Source: JAFDBW01 sp963825575
GTDB lineage: Bacteria; Desulfobacterota; Desulfuromonadia; Desulfuromonadales; BM103
DNA length: 64,000 nt
Direction: 5' to 3'
Assembly: GCA_963825575.1 (NCBI GenBank)
Contig: CAWGUB010000021.1
Coordinates: forward strand, 119,417-183,416
A program made the position numbers and the translations under genes. Under the pieces are notes generated by a model that saw nothing but the letters and a program-made list of their open reading frames with translations, searched no databases and had not been told where the DNA came from. This document shows positions 24,750 to 33,607 of this stretch, in pieces. The stretch's first letter is position 1. Each line of letters begins with the position of its first letter.

Positions 24750-25557
24750 ATGTTATTGCCCCTCTATCACCTTGCGCGAATCAACCTGCTGATGACCTTG
24801 CGGGACCGGCTCATGCACGCCGTCATGCTCTCCGCGATCGGCATGATTCTCCTGGTCCCCTCGCTCAGCACATTTTCCATGCAACAGACCCAGGAGTTGG
24901 CGATTACCCTGTCGCTTTCCGGGATATCCTTTGTCTTGTTGATGATCACCTTGCTGCTCGGCACTTCATCGATCTTTCGTGATATTGATCGCCGCTACAT
25001 TGTTTCGGTGCTGAGCCTGCCATTGAGCCGCACCAGCTACCTGGTTGCCAAGTTTTTGAGTATTGCGGTTTTTCTGCTTTGCGCCGGGGTAGTCCTGGCG
25101 CTCGGCGCATTCCTGGTGATTCACCTGGTTGCCACGCAATACTCCCTCTGCCGTTGCCGTGCCATGGCTGACGATCGCCCTGGCGATCGTCAGCGATATC
25201 TTCAAGTATATCCTGCTGTCAAGCGTTGCCCTGCTGCTCTCTTCGGTCAGCACGTCATTCTTCCTGCCGTTTTTTGGCGTTGTTGCCATCTATTTCTGCG
25301 GCAGTGCGTCCCAGGGAGTATTCGAATTTGTCTCCGGCGAGTTTGGCAAGGGGATTCACCCGCTCAGCCAGGCCATGATCAAGGCTGTCTACTATATCCT
25401 GCCCAATTTCTCCGCCTTCGATTTCAAGGTCCAGGCGATCTATGCGTTGCCCGTTCCGCAGGACTCAATCCTCCAGATGTTGCTTTACGGGTTCTTCTAT
25501 ACAGGGGTTCTGTTGGGGTTGTCGTTCTGGTCGTTCAACCGGAGGCAATTTTCATGA
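24750..25557 (+). CDS. ABC-2 type transporter permease, frameshifted
   Basis: The first frame from the ATG at 24750 gives hydrophobic segments (HAVMLSAIGMILLVPSL, FVLLMITLLLGTS, LSIAVFLLCAGVVLALGAFL). The frame at 25129-25557 continues with more (LTIALAIVSDIFKYILLSSVALLL; ILQMLLYGFFYTGVLLGLSFW). The change is +1 between about 25141 and 25153 (after ATQYSL). Joined, the protein is about 268 residues with six membrane segments, as in ABC-2 permeases. The partner ATPase is two genes down (26416). Such an ABC set after pilA/pilA-C is also known in Geobacter, where its cargo is unclear. The last four bases (ATGA) overlap the TPR gene. Confidence 0.78.
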
Positions 25558-26397
25558 TCGGCCGGATCGTCTTCGGCCTGCTGCTGATTGGCCTGTGTCT
25601 GATGATACAGCCAATGGCTGAAACGATGAAGCAGAAACCGATCGAAATCAAGCTCGGTTATCTGCCCCATCCACAGGCATTGAAGGTCCTGGTTGCCGAC
25701 CACGGCGCGCTGATTGCCGAGTACGCTACGGTGAAAGTCCTTCTCTATTTCGGCACCATCATCGAGAAATTTACCGAGAATGTGATTATTCGCCCTGAAT
25801 TCCTGAATATGTACAGGACGCTGCAGACGGCCGTGCAACTCGACCCGTATAATGCCGACCCCTATTACTTCACCCAGGCGGCATTCACCTGGGAACTCGG
25901 CCGTATCAAGGAAGTAAACAGCATGCTTGAATACGGTATGCGTTACAGGACCTGGGATTACTGGCTGCCGTTCTATGTCGGTTTTAATTACGCTTATTTC
26001 CTCAAGGACTACGAGCAGGCGGCGATGTACATGCAGCGTGCTGCTGAAATATCCGGCAACCCCCTCTTCACCAAGTTGACGGCCCGGTATTTCTACGAAT
26101 CCAACCAGACCACGATCGGCCTGGCTTTTCTTGATACGATGATTGCCAATGCCACAGACCCGGCCGTGAAAAGAACCTATCAGTACCGGAAAGAGGCCTT
26201 GCTGGCCGTGGTCCTTCTTGAGCAGGCGATGCAGGAATTCTACGCGGCAGCACGGACGACAGGTCAACGGGCTGAATGAGCTGATCACGGCAGGGCTCAT
26301 CGATCAGTTGCCGAAAGACCCGTATGGCGGCGAATTCTTTATTGATCCCGAGGGCCGGGTGCGAAGTACCAGTAAGTTTGGCAGCCCGAAAATGTAG
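25554..26397 (+). CDS. Membrane-anchored TPR protein, frameshifted near the end
   Basis: The protein starts with a hydrophobic anchor (IVFGLLLIGLCLMIQPM) and continues with TPR-like helices (YRTLQTAVQLDPYNADPYYFTQAAF; AMYMQRAAEISGNPLFTKL). The printed frame stops at 26279, but the +1 frame continues to a stop at 26395-26397. It encodes VNGLNELITAGLIDQLPKDPYGGEFF, a sequence type I associate with proteins of pilus/ABC clusters. The shift lies near 26250-26262 and removing one G there makes AQHGRQVNGLNELI. It lies between ABC permease and ATPase genes and may be an accessory factor on the periplasmic side. Function is unknown. Confidence 0.68.
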
Positions 26398-26415
26398 AGG
26401 ACAGGATCTCATCAG

Positions 26416-27324
26416 ATGTTACCGGTAAGAATCGACAATCTGTCAAAAACCTATCGCGGCAAGAAACGTCGCCGGGTTGCGGCGCTCTGTAATCTTAGCC
26501 TCGAGATCTCCGAAGGCGAAATTTTTGGATTTCTGGGGCCAAACGGGGCCGGTAAAAGCACCACAATCAAAACCTTGCTTGGACTGATACAGCCCGACGG
26601 TGGTGTCGTTGAGCTGTTCGGTGTCCCGGTGGTACAGGCCTCGTCCCGTAAACGGATTGGCTACCTGCCGGAAAACCCCTCTTTCTATGATACCCTGAAT
26701 GCTCGTGAATACCTCGCACTCGTAGGGCATGTTCACGGGTTGTCCGCGCGACAGGTTGCCATCGAGGTAGATCGCGTTCTCGAGCTTCTGGACCTTACGC
26801 TTGCAGCGAAACGGCAGATCCGAAGTTACAGCAAGGGGATGGTGCAACGTCTTGGCCTGGCCCAGGCATTACTTCATGATCCTGATCTTTATGTCCTCGA
26901 TGAACCGATGAGCGGGTTAGACCCCCTCGGCCGTGCCCTGGTCAAGGAGATCATGGTCGATCTGAAAAAACGCGGTAAAACGGTTTTTTTCAGTACCCAT
27001 GTCACTGCGGATGTTGAAGCTGTCTGTGACCGCGTCGGCGTGATTGTCTCGGGGCGGTTGCGTACTGTCAACAGTGTCGAAGATATTGTCCAGGGCGGGC
27101 TTAAGGGTTATCACGTGCATTGTAGAGGGGATATGCAGGCCGTTGCAGCTTGCCAGACTGTCAGGGTCAAGGCTGATGAAACTATAGTTTACGTACCAAA
27201 GGCAAGCCTTGCCGATTTCATGGCAGAGGTCAGCAGTCACGATGTCGATATCCGGTTTATGGAGCCGGTGCGCAAGGACCTGGAAGCCTTCTTCCTGGAC
27301 ATTGTTGCGCACAGTGAGCAATGA
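26416..27324 (+). CDS. ABC transporter ATP-binding protein
   Basis: The 302-residue protein has a single ATPase domain with Walker A GPNGAGKST, signature YSKGMVQRL, Walker B LYVLDEPMSGLDP and the His loop FSTHV. A C-terminal extension of about 90 residues follows, as in ABC-2 drug/polymer exporters (CcmA type). The permease at 24750 is its natural partner. It sits in a chain of genes joined by ATGA overlaps with the TMTC-like enzyme downstream. Position after pilA/pilA-C suggests a job in pilus or glycan export, but the cargo cannot be told. Confidence 0.85.
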   Translation: MLPVRIDNLSKTYRGKKRRRVAALCNLSLEISEGEIFGFLGPNGAGKSTTIKTLLGLIQPDGGVVELFGVPVVQASSRKRIGYLPENPSFYDTLNAREYLALVGHVHGLSARQVAIEVDRVLELLDLTLAAKRQIRSYSKGMVQRLGLAQALLHDPDLYVLDEPMSGLDPLGRALVKEIMVDLKKRGKTVFFSTHVTADVEAVCDRVGVIVSGRLRTVNSVEDIVQGGLKGYHVHCRGDMQAVAACQTVRVKADETIVYVPKASLADFMAEVSSHDVDIRFMEPVRKDLEAFFLDIVAHSEQ

Positions 27325-29076
27325 AACTTGCCAAACCATACAGCATAATCCTGCTTGCGCTGATCACCCTGGCGGTCTATTACCCAACTCTTTTTGCACC
27401 GTTCAATTCGATTGATGACAAGCTGCTGGTCAATCATCTCATCAACAAGGAGGGATTCTCCTGGGCCGAGCATATTTTCCCCGGGGGGCGGGGTGACTAT
27501 TACCGGCCATTGATAACCCTTTCGTACGAATTCGACAAGTTGGCCTGGGGTCTAGAAGAAAGCTTCATGCATCTGGAAAATATCCTTTTGCATCTGTGCA
27601 ACACGATTCTGCTTTACCTGGTTGCCTGCCGGTTGGCGGGATTCTACAAACTGACGATGCCCTGGCTGCCCTTTGTGACGGCGGCTCTCTTCGCTCTCCA
27701 TCCGGTTAATACCGAGGCTGTCAACTGGATTACCTCCAGGACCGATCTGCTGGCTGCGACCGGAGTCTACCTGGCACTTTACGGGTTACTTGTTTATGCC
27801 ACCACCGGCCGTGTGTTACCGGGCGTTTTGTCTGCCTTCGGGCTGGGGTTCGGAGTGCTTGCCAAGGAGCCGGCGCTGTTCTTCCTGCCTGGAGCCCTGG
27901 TTATTATCTGGTGGAGTCAGTTGCAGGAAGAGCCTGTCGGGGGACGAGCCAGAAGGACCGGAAAAATTATCGTTACAACAGCCTATGCGGCTGTAATCTC
28001 AGGGTATTTTCTTCTGCGCTGGTTTGCTTTTCATAGCGACCGGGGGATTGAAGGGACGGTTAAGGCTTTTGCTACGGTCCAGTCGTCAGCGGATGCTACT
28101 AACTTACTGACCCCGGCTTTTTCTGCTTATATTCTCCTGCTTCTCAAAGCGACGGGTTTCTATTTCAAAAAGATTTTCTGGCCATACCCTCTGAATTTCG
28201 CAACGATTACTATTGCCGGTGCATACGTATACCTGGGGTGCTTTGTCATTCTATTGATATGCTGGCTCGTTTATCGCAGGTCACTGTTAAGTGGTGTGGC
28301 TTTAAGCAGCTTATTTGTAGCCTCTTCGGCACTGTTGGTAGTGTTAAACCCGATGGCATGGACGCCGGTTGCCGAGCGTTATCTATATCATCTCCTCCGG
28401 GATATTCCTGGTTGCCCTGGTTTTTGGCCTGGTCAGAAAATGTCAACGGTTGTTCGCCAGTTCGGTGGCCTCATTGCTCGTAACTTTGCTTCTGACCGCT
28501 TCTGCTTACGGCACATTTGCAAGAAATATCACCTGGCAGGACAATATACGTCTTTTCTCGGACACTGTAGAAAAATCCCCCATGAACAAAGCCGTTAAAA
28601 ATGAACTGGCCGTTGCTTTAATTAACGCCGGGCGCAGTGATGAAGGCTATGCTATCCTCGAATCGATCCATGGCATCGAGGGACAATTATCGTCTTTGAA
28701 CCAGGTTGCTGTTTTTCTTGGCCGGGGGCAATACCTGGCTGCCAAACAATATCTTCTCGAGCGACTGGAATATCCCGGCCCAAATCAAGGGTATATACTG
28801 AAGACGCTCGTCAAAACGAATCAGTTGTTAATCGAAGAAGCCGAGGATGAGGAACAGCGACACAGGTATTATCTGGAAATTATCATGTGGCTTGAACAAC
28901 TCAAAAAGACGACTAACAATCCGTTCTACAGTTACCGGCTCGGACAAACTTACCTGGTGCTTGGGGAAAAAGGCAAGGCACAGGGCCATTTCGCAGAGGC
29001 TGCAAGGCAATTCGACAAAACCTCGCCCTACAAGAGTCCAGCAGAGAAACTGGCCAAGGATCTGGATCAAAGATGA
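27321..29076 (+). CDS. TMTC/PMT-like GT-C membrane glycosyltransferase with TPR tail, frameshifted
   Basis: The first frame (to about 28390) encodes a polytopic protein with the early acidic motif NSIDDKLLVNHL and the loop ALFALHPVNTEAVNWITSRTDLLAA, a hallmark of the TMTC/DUF1736-type O-mannosyltransferase-like family. The second frame (to 29076) completes the membrane part and adds TPR-like repeats (YSYRLGQTYLVLGEKGKAQGHFAEAARQF). The switch is +1 at about 28382-28395, and dropping one base gives AERYLYISSGIFLVALVF. Such enzymes move sugars from polyprenyl phosphate to proteins in the periplasm. A UbiA-type polyprenyl enzyme follows, overlapping by ATGA, so a pilin or surface-protein glycosylation role is plausible. 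The substrate is unproven. Confidence 0.75.
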
Positions 29077-29918
29077 ATTTACTGGCGTACCTCCGGCTCT
29101 TGCGACCGCATCAATGGTTGAAAAACCTGATGATCTTCTTTCCGCCGTTCTTAAGCGGCGCTTTCCTGCCGGGGACAATGATTTCGCACGGATTTCTGCC
29201 TTTTGTTGCTTTCAGCCTGGCTTCGAGTGCGAACTATATTTTTAACGATCTGATCGACCGCAATAGCGATCTCTTGCATCCTGAAAAAGCTGGAAGACCT
29301 TTGCCCGCCGGGCTTGTTTCCGTGCCCGTCGCGGCTGTTTTGAGCGGATTGCTTTTGCTTCTCGCTGTAATTACCAGTCTTCAGGTTTCTCCACGGTTCT
29401 TGCTCTTCGTGGCTATCTATCTAGCCATTTCCTTCGCTTACAGCACTCTGTTAAAGGACATGCCGATTGTCGATGTTTTCTGTATCGCCTTCGGTTTCGT
29501 GCTACGGCTCTACGCCGGTGGTGAGGCTTTTGCTGTCCAAATTTCCGATTGGCTTTTCCTGTCGGTGTTCCTCCTGGCGGCATTCCTCAGTTTTGGCAAA
29601 CGCTATAGTGAGCGTTCTCATCTGGGCAAAAAAGCCGGCAGGCACCGTCGGACTCTGGAAGAATATCCGGAAGGCTTCCTCGATGGGTCTCTTTACCTCT
29701 CCGGCGCCACCGTGTTGGTCACATACGCAATGTATGCTATTTCCAAGCCCGCAATGGTTTATACCGTTCCGTTGTGCATGTTCGGTCTTCTTCGTTACCT
29801 TATGCGAATAAAATCTGGCCATGGTGGTGATCCGACTGATGCCCTTTTGCGTGATATCCCGTTGCTGATCACAGGCGTCTGCTGGGTTTTTCTGGTTGGC
29901 TGGTGTGTCTACTCATGA
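29073..29918 (+). CDS. UbiA-family prenyltransferase (decaprenyl-phosphate phosphoribosyltransferase-like)
   Basis: The 281-residue protein has eight or nine membrane helices, the N-terminal LRLLRPHQWLKNLMIFFPP and the catalytic aspartate motif NYIFNDLIDRNSD near residue 52. The second aspartate-rich loop (VDVFCIAFGFVLRLYAGG) is also present. The RPHQWLKN start is typical of the subgroup that makes decaprenylphosphoryl-5-phosphoribose. That would give a lipid-linked pentose donor for a GT-C enzyme such as the TMTC-like protein encoded just before. DprE-type epimerases are not in the window. The gene overlaps both neighbours by ATGA. Confidence 0.8.
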   Translation: MNLLAYLRLLRPHQWLKNLMIFFPPFLSGAFLPGTMISHGFLPFVAFSLASSANYIFNDLIDRNSDLLHPEKAGRPLPAGLVSVPVAAVLSGLLLLLAVITSLQVSPRFLLFVAIYLAISFAYSTLLKDMPIVDVFCIAFGFVLRLYAGGEAFAVQISDWLFLSVFLLAAFLSFGKRYSERSHLGKKAGRHRRTLEEYPEGFLDGSLYLSGATVLVTYAMYAISKPAMVYTVPLCMFGLLRYLMRIKSGHGGDPTDALLRDIPLLITGVCWVFLVGWCVYS

Positions 29919-31006
29919 AGCGTTGTTACATTCTGCTGCTCAACTGGAACGGTTGGGAAGACACAGTCGAGTGCCTGGAGAGCCTGTTGCGGCTCGACTA
30001 TCCGGATTATCGGATAATCGTTTGTGACAACGGTTCGACAGATGATTCTCTGGAACACATCAAGTCTTGGGCTGATGGCGTTGATCAGGGGAGACCTGTA
30101 TTTAAAAACAGCCCGCTTCCCCTCGTCCCCTCGCCAGTCTCCAGGCCTCTTATTTCGGCACAATTAAATAGAAAACAGGTTGATGCAGGGATCAGCCTGA
30201 CCGAAGAGAAATTCCTTATACTCATTGATAACGAGGCCAACCTGGGTTTCGCCGGCGGCAACAATGTTGGCTTGAAGTACCTCGCTACATGTGATGACTG
30301 GGACGCTGTGTGGCTACTGAATAACGATACGGTCGTGAAGCCGGACAGTCTCACGAAGCTCGTTGCGCGTATCAACGAAGAGCCTGCCCCGGGTATTTGT
30401 GGTTCGACACTGCTCTATTATGACAGGCCAGAAAAAGTCCAGGCTCTGGCCGGTGGCTATTATTGCAAGTGGATCGGTTTGCCGTGGTTGCAAGGACGCT
30501 TCTCGAATTTCGGTTCGGCTGGAGCCGTGGCGAATGCGGCCAGGGTCGAGACGCGAATCAATTACGTGATGGGGGCCTCCATGCTGGTTTCGAAGACTTT
30601 CCTGGAAAAAATCGGTTACATGGACGAAGATTATTTCCTGTTCTTCGAGGAAACGGATTGGGCCTGGCGTGCCAGACAGCATTTTTCTCTCGGTTACGCA
30701 CCCGGCAGTATTGTTTATCATAAGGGCGGGAGCTCAATTGGCACCAGCAGCAACCCACGCAAAAAAAGCCTGACCTGTGATTATTTTGCCTTGCGTAACC
30801 GACTCCTGTTCAGCAAAAAACACTGCCGGGAGGCTTTGCCGACGATCTACCTCTCGCTGATCTTTGCGTTACTGATTCGAGTTTGTTGCGGGCGCCTGAG
30901 CAATGCCGCGATCATCCGCGACATAATCTTTGGACGTGATCACCATTGGCAGGATGCACTGATAAACCCTGTTTCCGCATGCCGGGCGGGAGGAGACAGC
31001 GTCTGA
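29915..31006 (+). CDS. GT2-family glycosyltransferase (rhamnosyltransferase-like)
   Basis: The start at 29915 overlaps the UbiA-type stop. The 363-residue protein begins YILLLNWNGWEDTVECLESL, with the GT2 acidic CDNGSTD, the family motif ANLGFAGGNNVGL and DXD-like LLNNDT. The late EDYFLFFEETDWAWRAR region is typical of WbbL-type rhamnosyltransferases. The insert between residues 50 and 105 (rich in Pro and Ser) occurs in this subgroup. It likely adds a sugar to a lipid-linked glycan on the cytoplasmic face. Donor and acceptor are unknown. Confidence 0.82.
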   Translation: MKRCYILLLNWNGWEDTVECLESLLRLDYPDYRIIVCDNGSTDDSLEHIKSWADGVDQGRPVFKNSPLPLVPSPVSRPLISAQLNRKQVDAGISLTEEKFLILIDNEANLGFAGGNNVGLKYLATCDDWDAVWLLNNDTVVKPDSLTKLVARINEEPAPGICGSTLLYYDRPEKVQALAGGYYCKWIGLPWLQGRFSNFGSAGAVANAARVETRINYVMGASMLVSKTFLEKIGYMDEDYFLFFEETDWAWRARQHFSLGYAPGSIVYHKGGSSIGTSSNPRKKSLTCDYFALRNRLLFSKKHCREALPTIYLSLIFALLIRVCCGRLSNAAIIRDIIFGRDHHWQDALINPVSACRAGGDSV

Positions 31007-31758
31007 TGCGTTTCAGCGTGGTTACCATATGCCTGAATGCCGAACGCTACCTTGAGGAGACCATGGAAAGCGTCCTGAGGCAGACCTGGACCGATTTCGA
31101 GTATATTCTGGTCGATGGCGGTTCTACCGATGGGACTCATGAAATTATCCGGAGCCTCGCCGAACAGGACTCCCGGGTGCGATGGGTGATTGAGACCATG
31201 CCCGGTATTGCTCATGCCATGAATTACGGTCTCGAGCTGGCGCGCGGCGAAGTAATCGCCTACCTGCACTCGGATGACCGTTATGCGGACAAACAGATTC
31301 TTGAAAGAGTTGCATCAACTCTCCGGGACAACCCCGGAGTGATCTGGGTGACGGGGGGATTGCGTGAGATTGATGGGCAGGGTGGGGTGATCAGAACGCT
31401 GCCGGCGCTTAACTTTACGAAGAGGAGACTCCTGCGCAACAATATTATCTACCATCCGGCAACCTTCGTAAAGAGTGCGACTGTGAAAGCGGTGGGCGGG
31501 TTCGATGAGGGCTTGCGCTATGCAATGGATTACGACCTCTGGTTGAGATTGGCCGATTTCTCAGGACCTTGCCAGTGTGACGGAGTTTTGGCAGATTTCC
31601 GCGTTCATCCGGGGAGCCGGTCTTCTGCAGAACGCGACAAGGCCCTTGCGGAAGAATACCTGGTGCGAAAACGCTACCTGGGGAGAGGTGCGCTACGTTG
31701 GCAGCATGCCTGTTACCAGTGGCTTCGAACGCACTATGAAAAATGGATGGCCGGATGA
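31006..31758 (+). CDS. GT2-family glycosyltransferase
   Basis: The ATG at 31006 shares a base with the previous stop, so translation is coupled. The 250-residue protein opens with FSVVTICLNAERYLEETMESVL, then YILVDGGSTDGT and AYLHSDDRY, the nucleotide-sugar and metal-binding motifs of GT-A fold GT2 enzymes. GGFDEGLRYAMDYDLWLRLA gives the acceptor-side motif. It is short and soluble, likely acting on lipid-linked intermediates. Specificity cannot be read from sequence. Confidence 0.82.
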   Translation: MRFSVVTICLNAERYLEETMESVLRQTWTDFEYILVDGGSTDGTHEIIRSLAEQDSRVRWVIETMPGIAHAMNYGLELARGEVIAYLHSDDRYADKQILERVASTLRDNPGVIWVTGGLREIDGQGGVIRTLPALNFTKRRLLRNNIIYHPATFVKSATVKAVGGFDEGLRYAMDYDLWLRLADFSGPCQCDGVLADFRVHPGSRSSAERDKALAEEYLVRKRYLGRGALRWQHACYQWLRTHYEKWMAG

Positions 31759-32549
31759 GTAAGCACGTCGCTGAATGTCGGTCAGATCGTCACCGTGTCT
31801 CGGTAGTCATCCCTTGTTATAACCATGGAGAATTCCTCGGCGAAGCGATCGATTCAGTGCGTGCACAGGATTATCCTGATATCGAAATCATCGTTGTCAA
31901 TGACGGCTCATCTGACCCCGGCACGCTGTGCCTGCTTGCCGCACTGGAAAGTGATGTCCTCTTGATCGAACAGTCGAACAAAGGCCTGGCGGTAGCCAGG
32001 AACAGGGGCATTCAGGAAGCAACCGGGATATACGTGCTGCCGCTTGATGCTGATGACAGGATTGCCCCCGAATTTGTTCGCGAGGCAGTCACCGTGATGG
32101 ATGGAGATGATAGTGTTGGCATTGTCTATGGCCAAACGGAGTTGTTCGGATCCAAGTCGGGGTTGTGGCAACTGCCGGCCTATTCCATGCCGGAGATCCT
32201 CTTTGAAAATATGATTGTCGCCACGGCACTCTTCCGCAAGTCAGACTGGCTACTCGTCGGCGGCTACCGCCAGTCAATGGTTCACGCGTGGGAAGACTGG
32301 GATTTCTGGCTTGCCATAATTGCAACAGGATGCAAGGTTGTCCGACTTGATGATGCGGTTTTTTATTACCGGATATCTGCCTCCTCGATGACGAATCGGC
32401 TCTCCTTTGCAAATAAACTATCGATGATGACGAGAATTGTCCTGCGTCACTGGCGCCTGTACCTGGCAAATCTGAGCGCCGTGATGCACCGATTGATCAA
32501 CCCAACCATGCGATCGATAGAAGATCCGAGAAGCGGGAAAGAGTGTTAA
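31755..32549 (+). CDS. GT2-family glycosyltransferase
   Basis: The start at 31755 overlaps the previous stop by ATGA; an ATG 12 nt earlier is also possible. The 264-residue protein has VSVVIPCYNHGEFLGEAIDSV, VVNDGSSD and LPLDADDRI, typical of GT2. WEDWDFWLAIIATG is the late motif. It ends the coupled run that starts at the ABC permease; a 111-nt gap follows before wzm. Confidence 0.82.
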   Translation: MSKHVAECRSDRHRVSVVIPCYNHGEFLGEAIDSVRAQDYPDIEIIVVNDGSSDPGTLCLLAALESDVLLIEQSNKGLAVARNRGIQEATGIYVLPLDADDRIAPEFVREAVTVMDGDDSVGIVYGQTELFGSKSGLWQLPAYSMPEILFENMIVATALFRKSDWLLVGGYRQSMVHAWEDWDFWLAIIATGCKVVRLDDAVFYYRISASSMTNRLSFANKLSMMTRIVLRHWRLYLANLSAVMHRLINPTMRSIEDPRSGKEC

Positions 32550-32660
32550 GCCCCCATCCGGTTGTGCCATAGCCCTGTTTTTGAGAAACGAAAGATGGTA
32601 GGTTCATAACATATCTCATGACAGATATTGTCTGTTTGACCCTAACTGTTGAGTCTCCGT

Positions 32661-33542
32661 ATGAGTATTACAAACGATAAACCAAGAAGCAGTGCCGCTG
32701 CAGAGCCGGAATGGACAAAAACGATCCGTCCGGTCTCCGGCTGGTTTGATTTTCGTTTGGACGAACTGTGGGCATATCGCGACTTGATAATGCTCTTCGT
32801 GCGCCGTGACTTTGTTGCAATTTACAAGCAAACAATCCTGGGACCACTCTGGTATCTTATTCAACCGGTCATGACAACATTGATCTTTACCGTGATTTTC
32901 GGCAAAGTTGCGAACATCCCGACAGATGGCTTGCCTCCGGTGATGTTCTATCTCTCCGGGGTCATCATCTGGCGCTATTTTGCCGATTGTCTGCAAAAAA
33001 CGTCCAATACATTTGTCGGTAACGCAAATATCTTCGGCAAAGTTTATTTTCCAAGGTTGGCGGTGCCTGTTTCCATTGTCATCAGCAATCTGATCTCATT
33101 AGGGATACAACTTCTTCTGCTTGCAGGGTTCTGGGTATATTTTTATGCAAACGGATCATCCATAAAGGTCCAGGCGGCTGCGTTGCTACTGCCCTTGATG
33201 ATACTGCAAATGGCCGCCCTGGGGCTTGGATGTGGCATCATCGTTTCATCCTTGACGACAAAATACAGAGACCTGACGCAGTTGGTCGGCTTTGGTGTGC
33301 AGCTTTGGATGTATGCCACGCCGGTCGTCTATCCGTCGAGCATCATCGCGGAGAGATATCAATGGCTGATGGCATTGAACCCGATGGCTTCTGTTGTCGA
33401 GACGTTCCGTTATGCTTTTCTTGGCGTAGGCACGGTCAGCCTCGGTCGCATGGTTGTGAGCGCTGTCATGACCCTGGTTTTGCTGCTAGTCGGGATAGTA
33501 CTGTTTTCCAGAGTTGAAAAAAGTTTCATGGACACGGTCTGA
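32661..33542 (+). CDS. wzm: O-antigen/polysaccharide ABC exporter permease Wzm
   Basis: The 293-residue protein has the ABC-2 polysaccharide-permease form: an N-terminal amphipathic part with ELWAYRDLIMLFVRRDFVAIYKQT and six membrane helices, ending near GIVLFSRVEKSFMDTV. The ATG at 32661 is chosen because an upstream in-frame TTG adds only four residues. With the Wzt ATPase 66 nt downstream it forms an exporter for undecaprenyl-linked glycan across the inner membrane. No Wzx/Wzy system is seen here, so the glycan is probably built fully in the cytoplasm. Confidence 0.93.
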   Translation: MSITNDKPRSSAAAEPEWTKTIRPVSGWFDFRLDELWAYRDLIMLFVRRDFVAIYKQTILGPLWYLIQPVMTTLIFTVIFGKVANIPTDGLPPVMFYLSGVIIWRYFADCLQKTSNTFVGNANIFGKVYFPRLAVPVSIVISNLISLGIQLLLLAGFWVYFYANGSSIKVQAAALLLPLMILQMAALGLGCGIIVSSLTTKYRDLTQLVGFGVQLWMYATPVVYPSSIIAERYQWLMALNPMASVVETFRYAFLGVGTVSLGRMVVSAVMTLVLLLVGIVLFSRVEKSFMDTV

Positions 33543-33607
33543 TCAACCTCGTTTAACGTTGATCAGCGGTGGTCAAATTGTATCCCTTGTTTCGGTTATG
33601 AACTTTT

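Noticed and set aside
30085..30190. Pro/Ser-rich insert in the GT2 protein as inserted repeat DNA
   Set aside because: Rhamnosyltransferase-like GT2 enzymes often have a variable stretch here, and the frame is intact.
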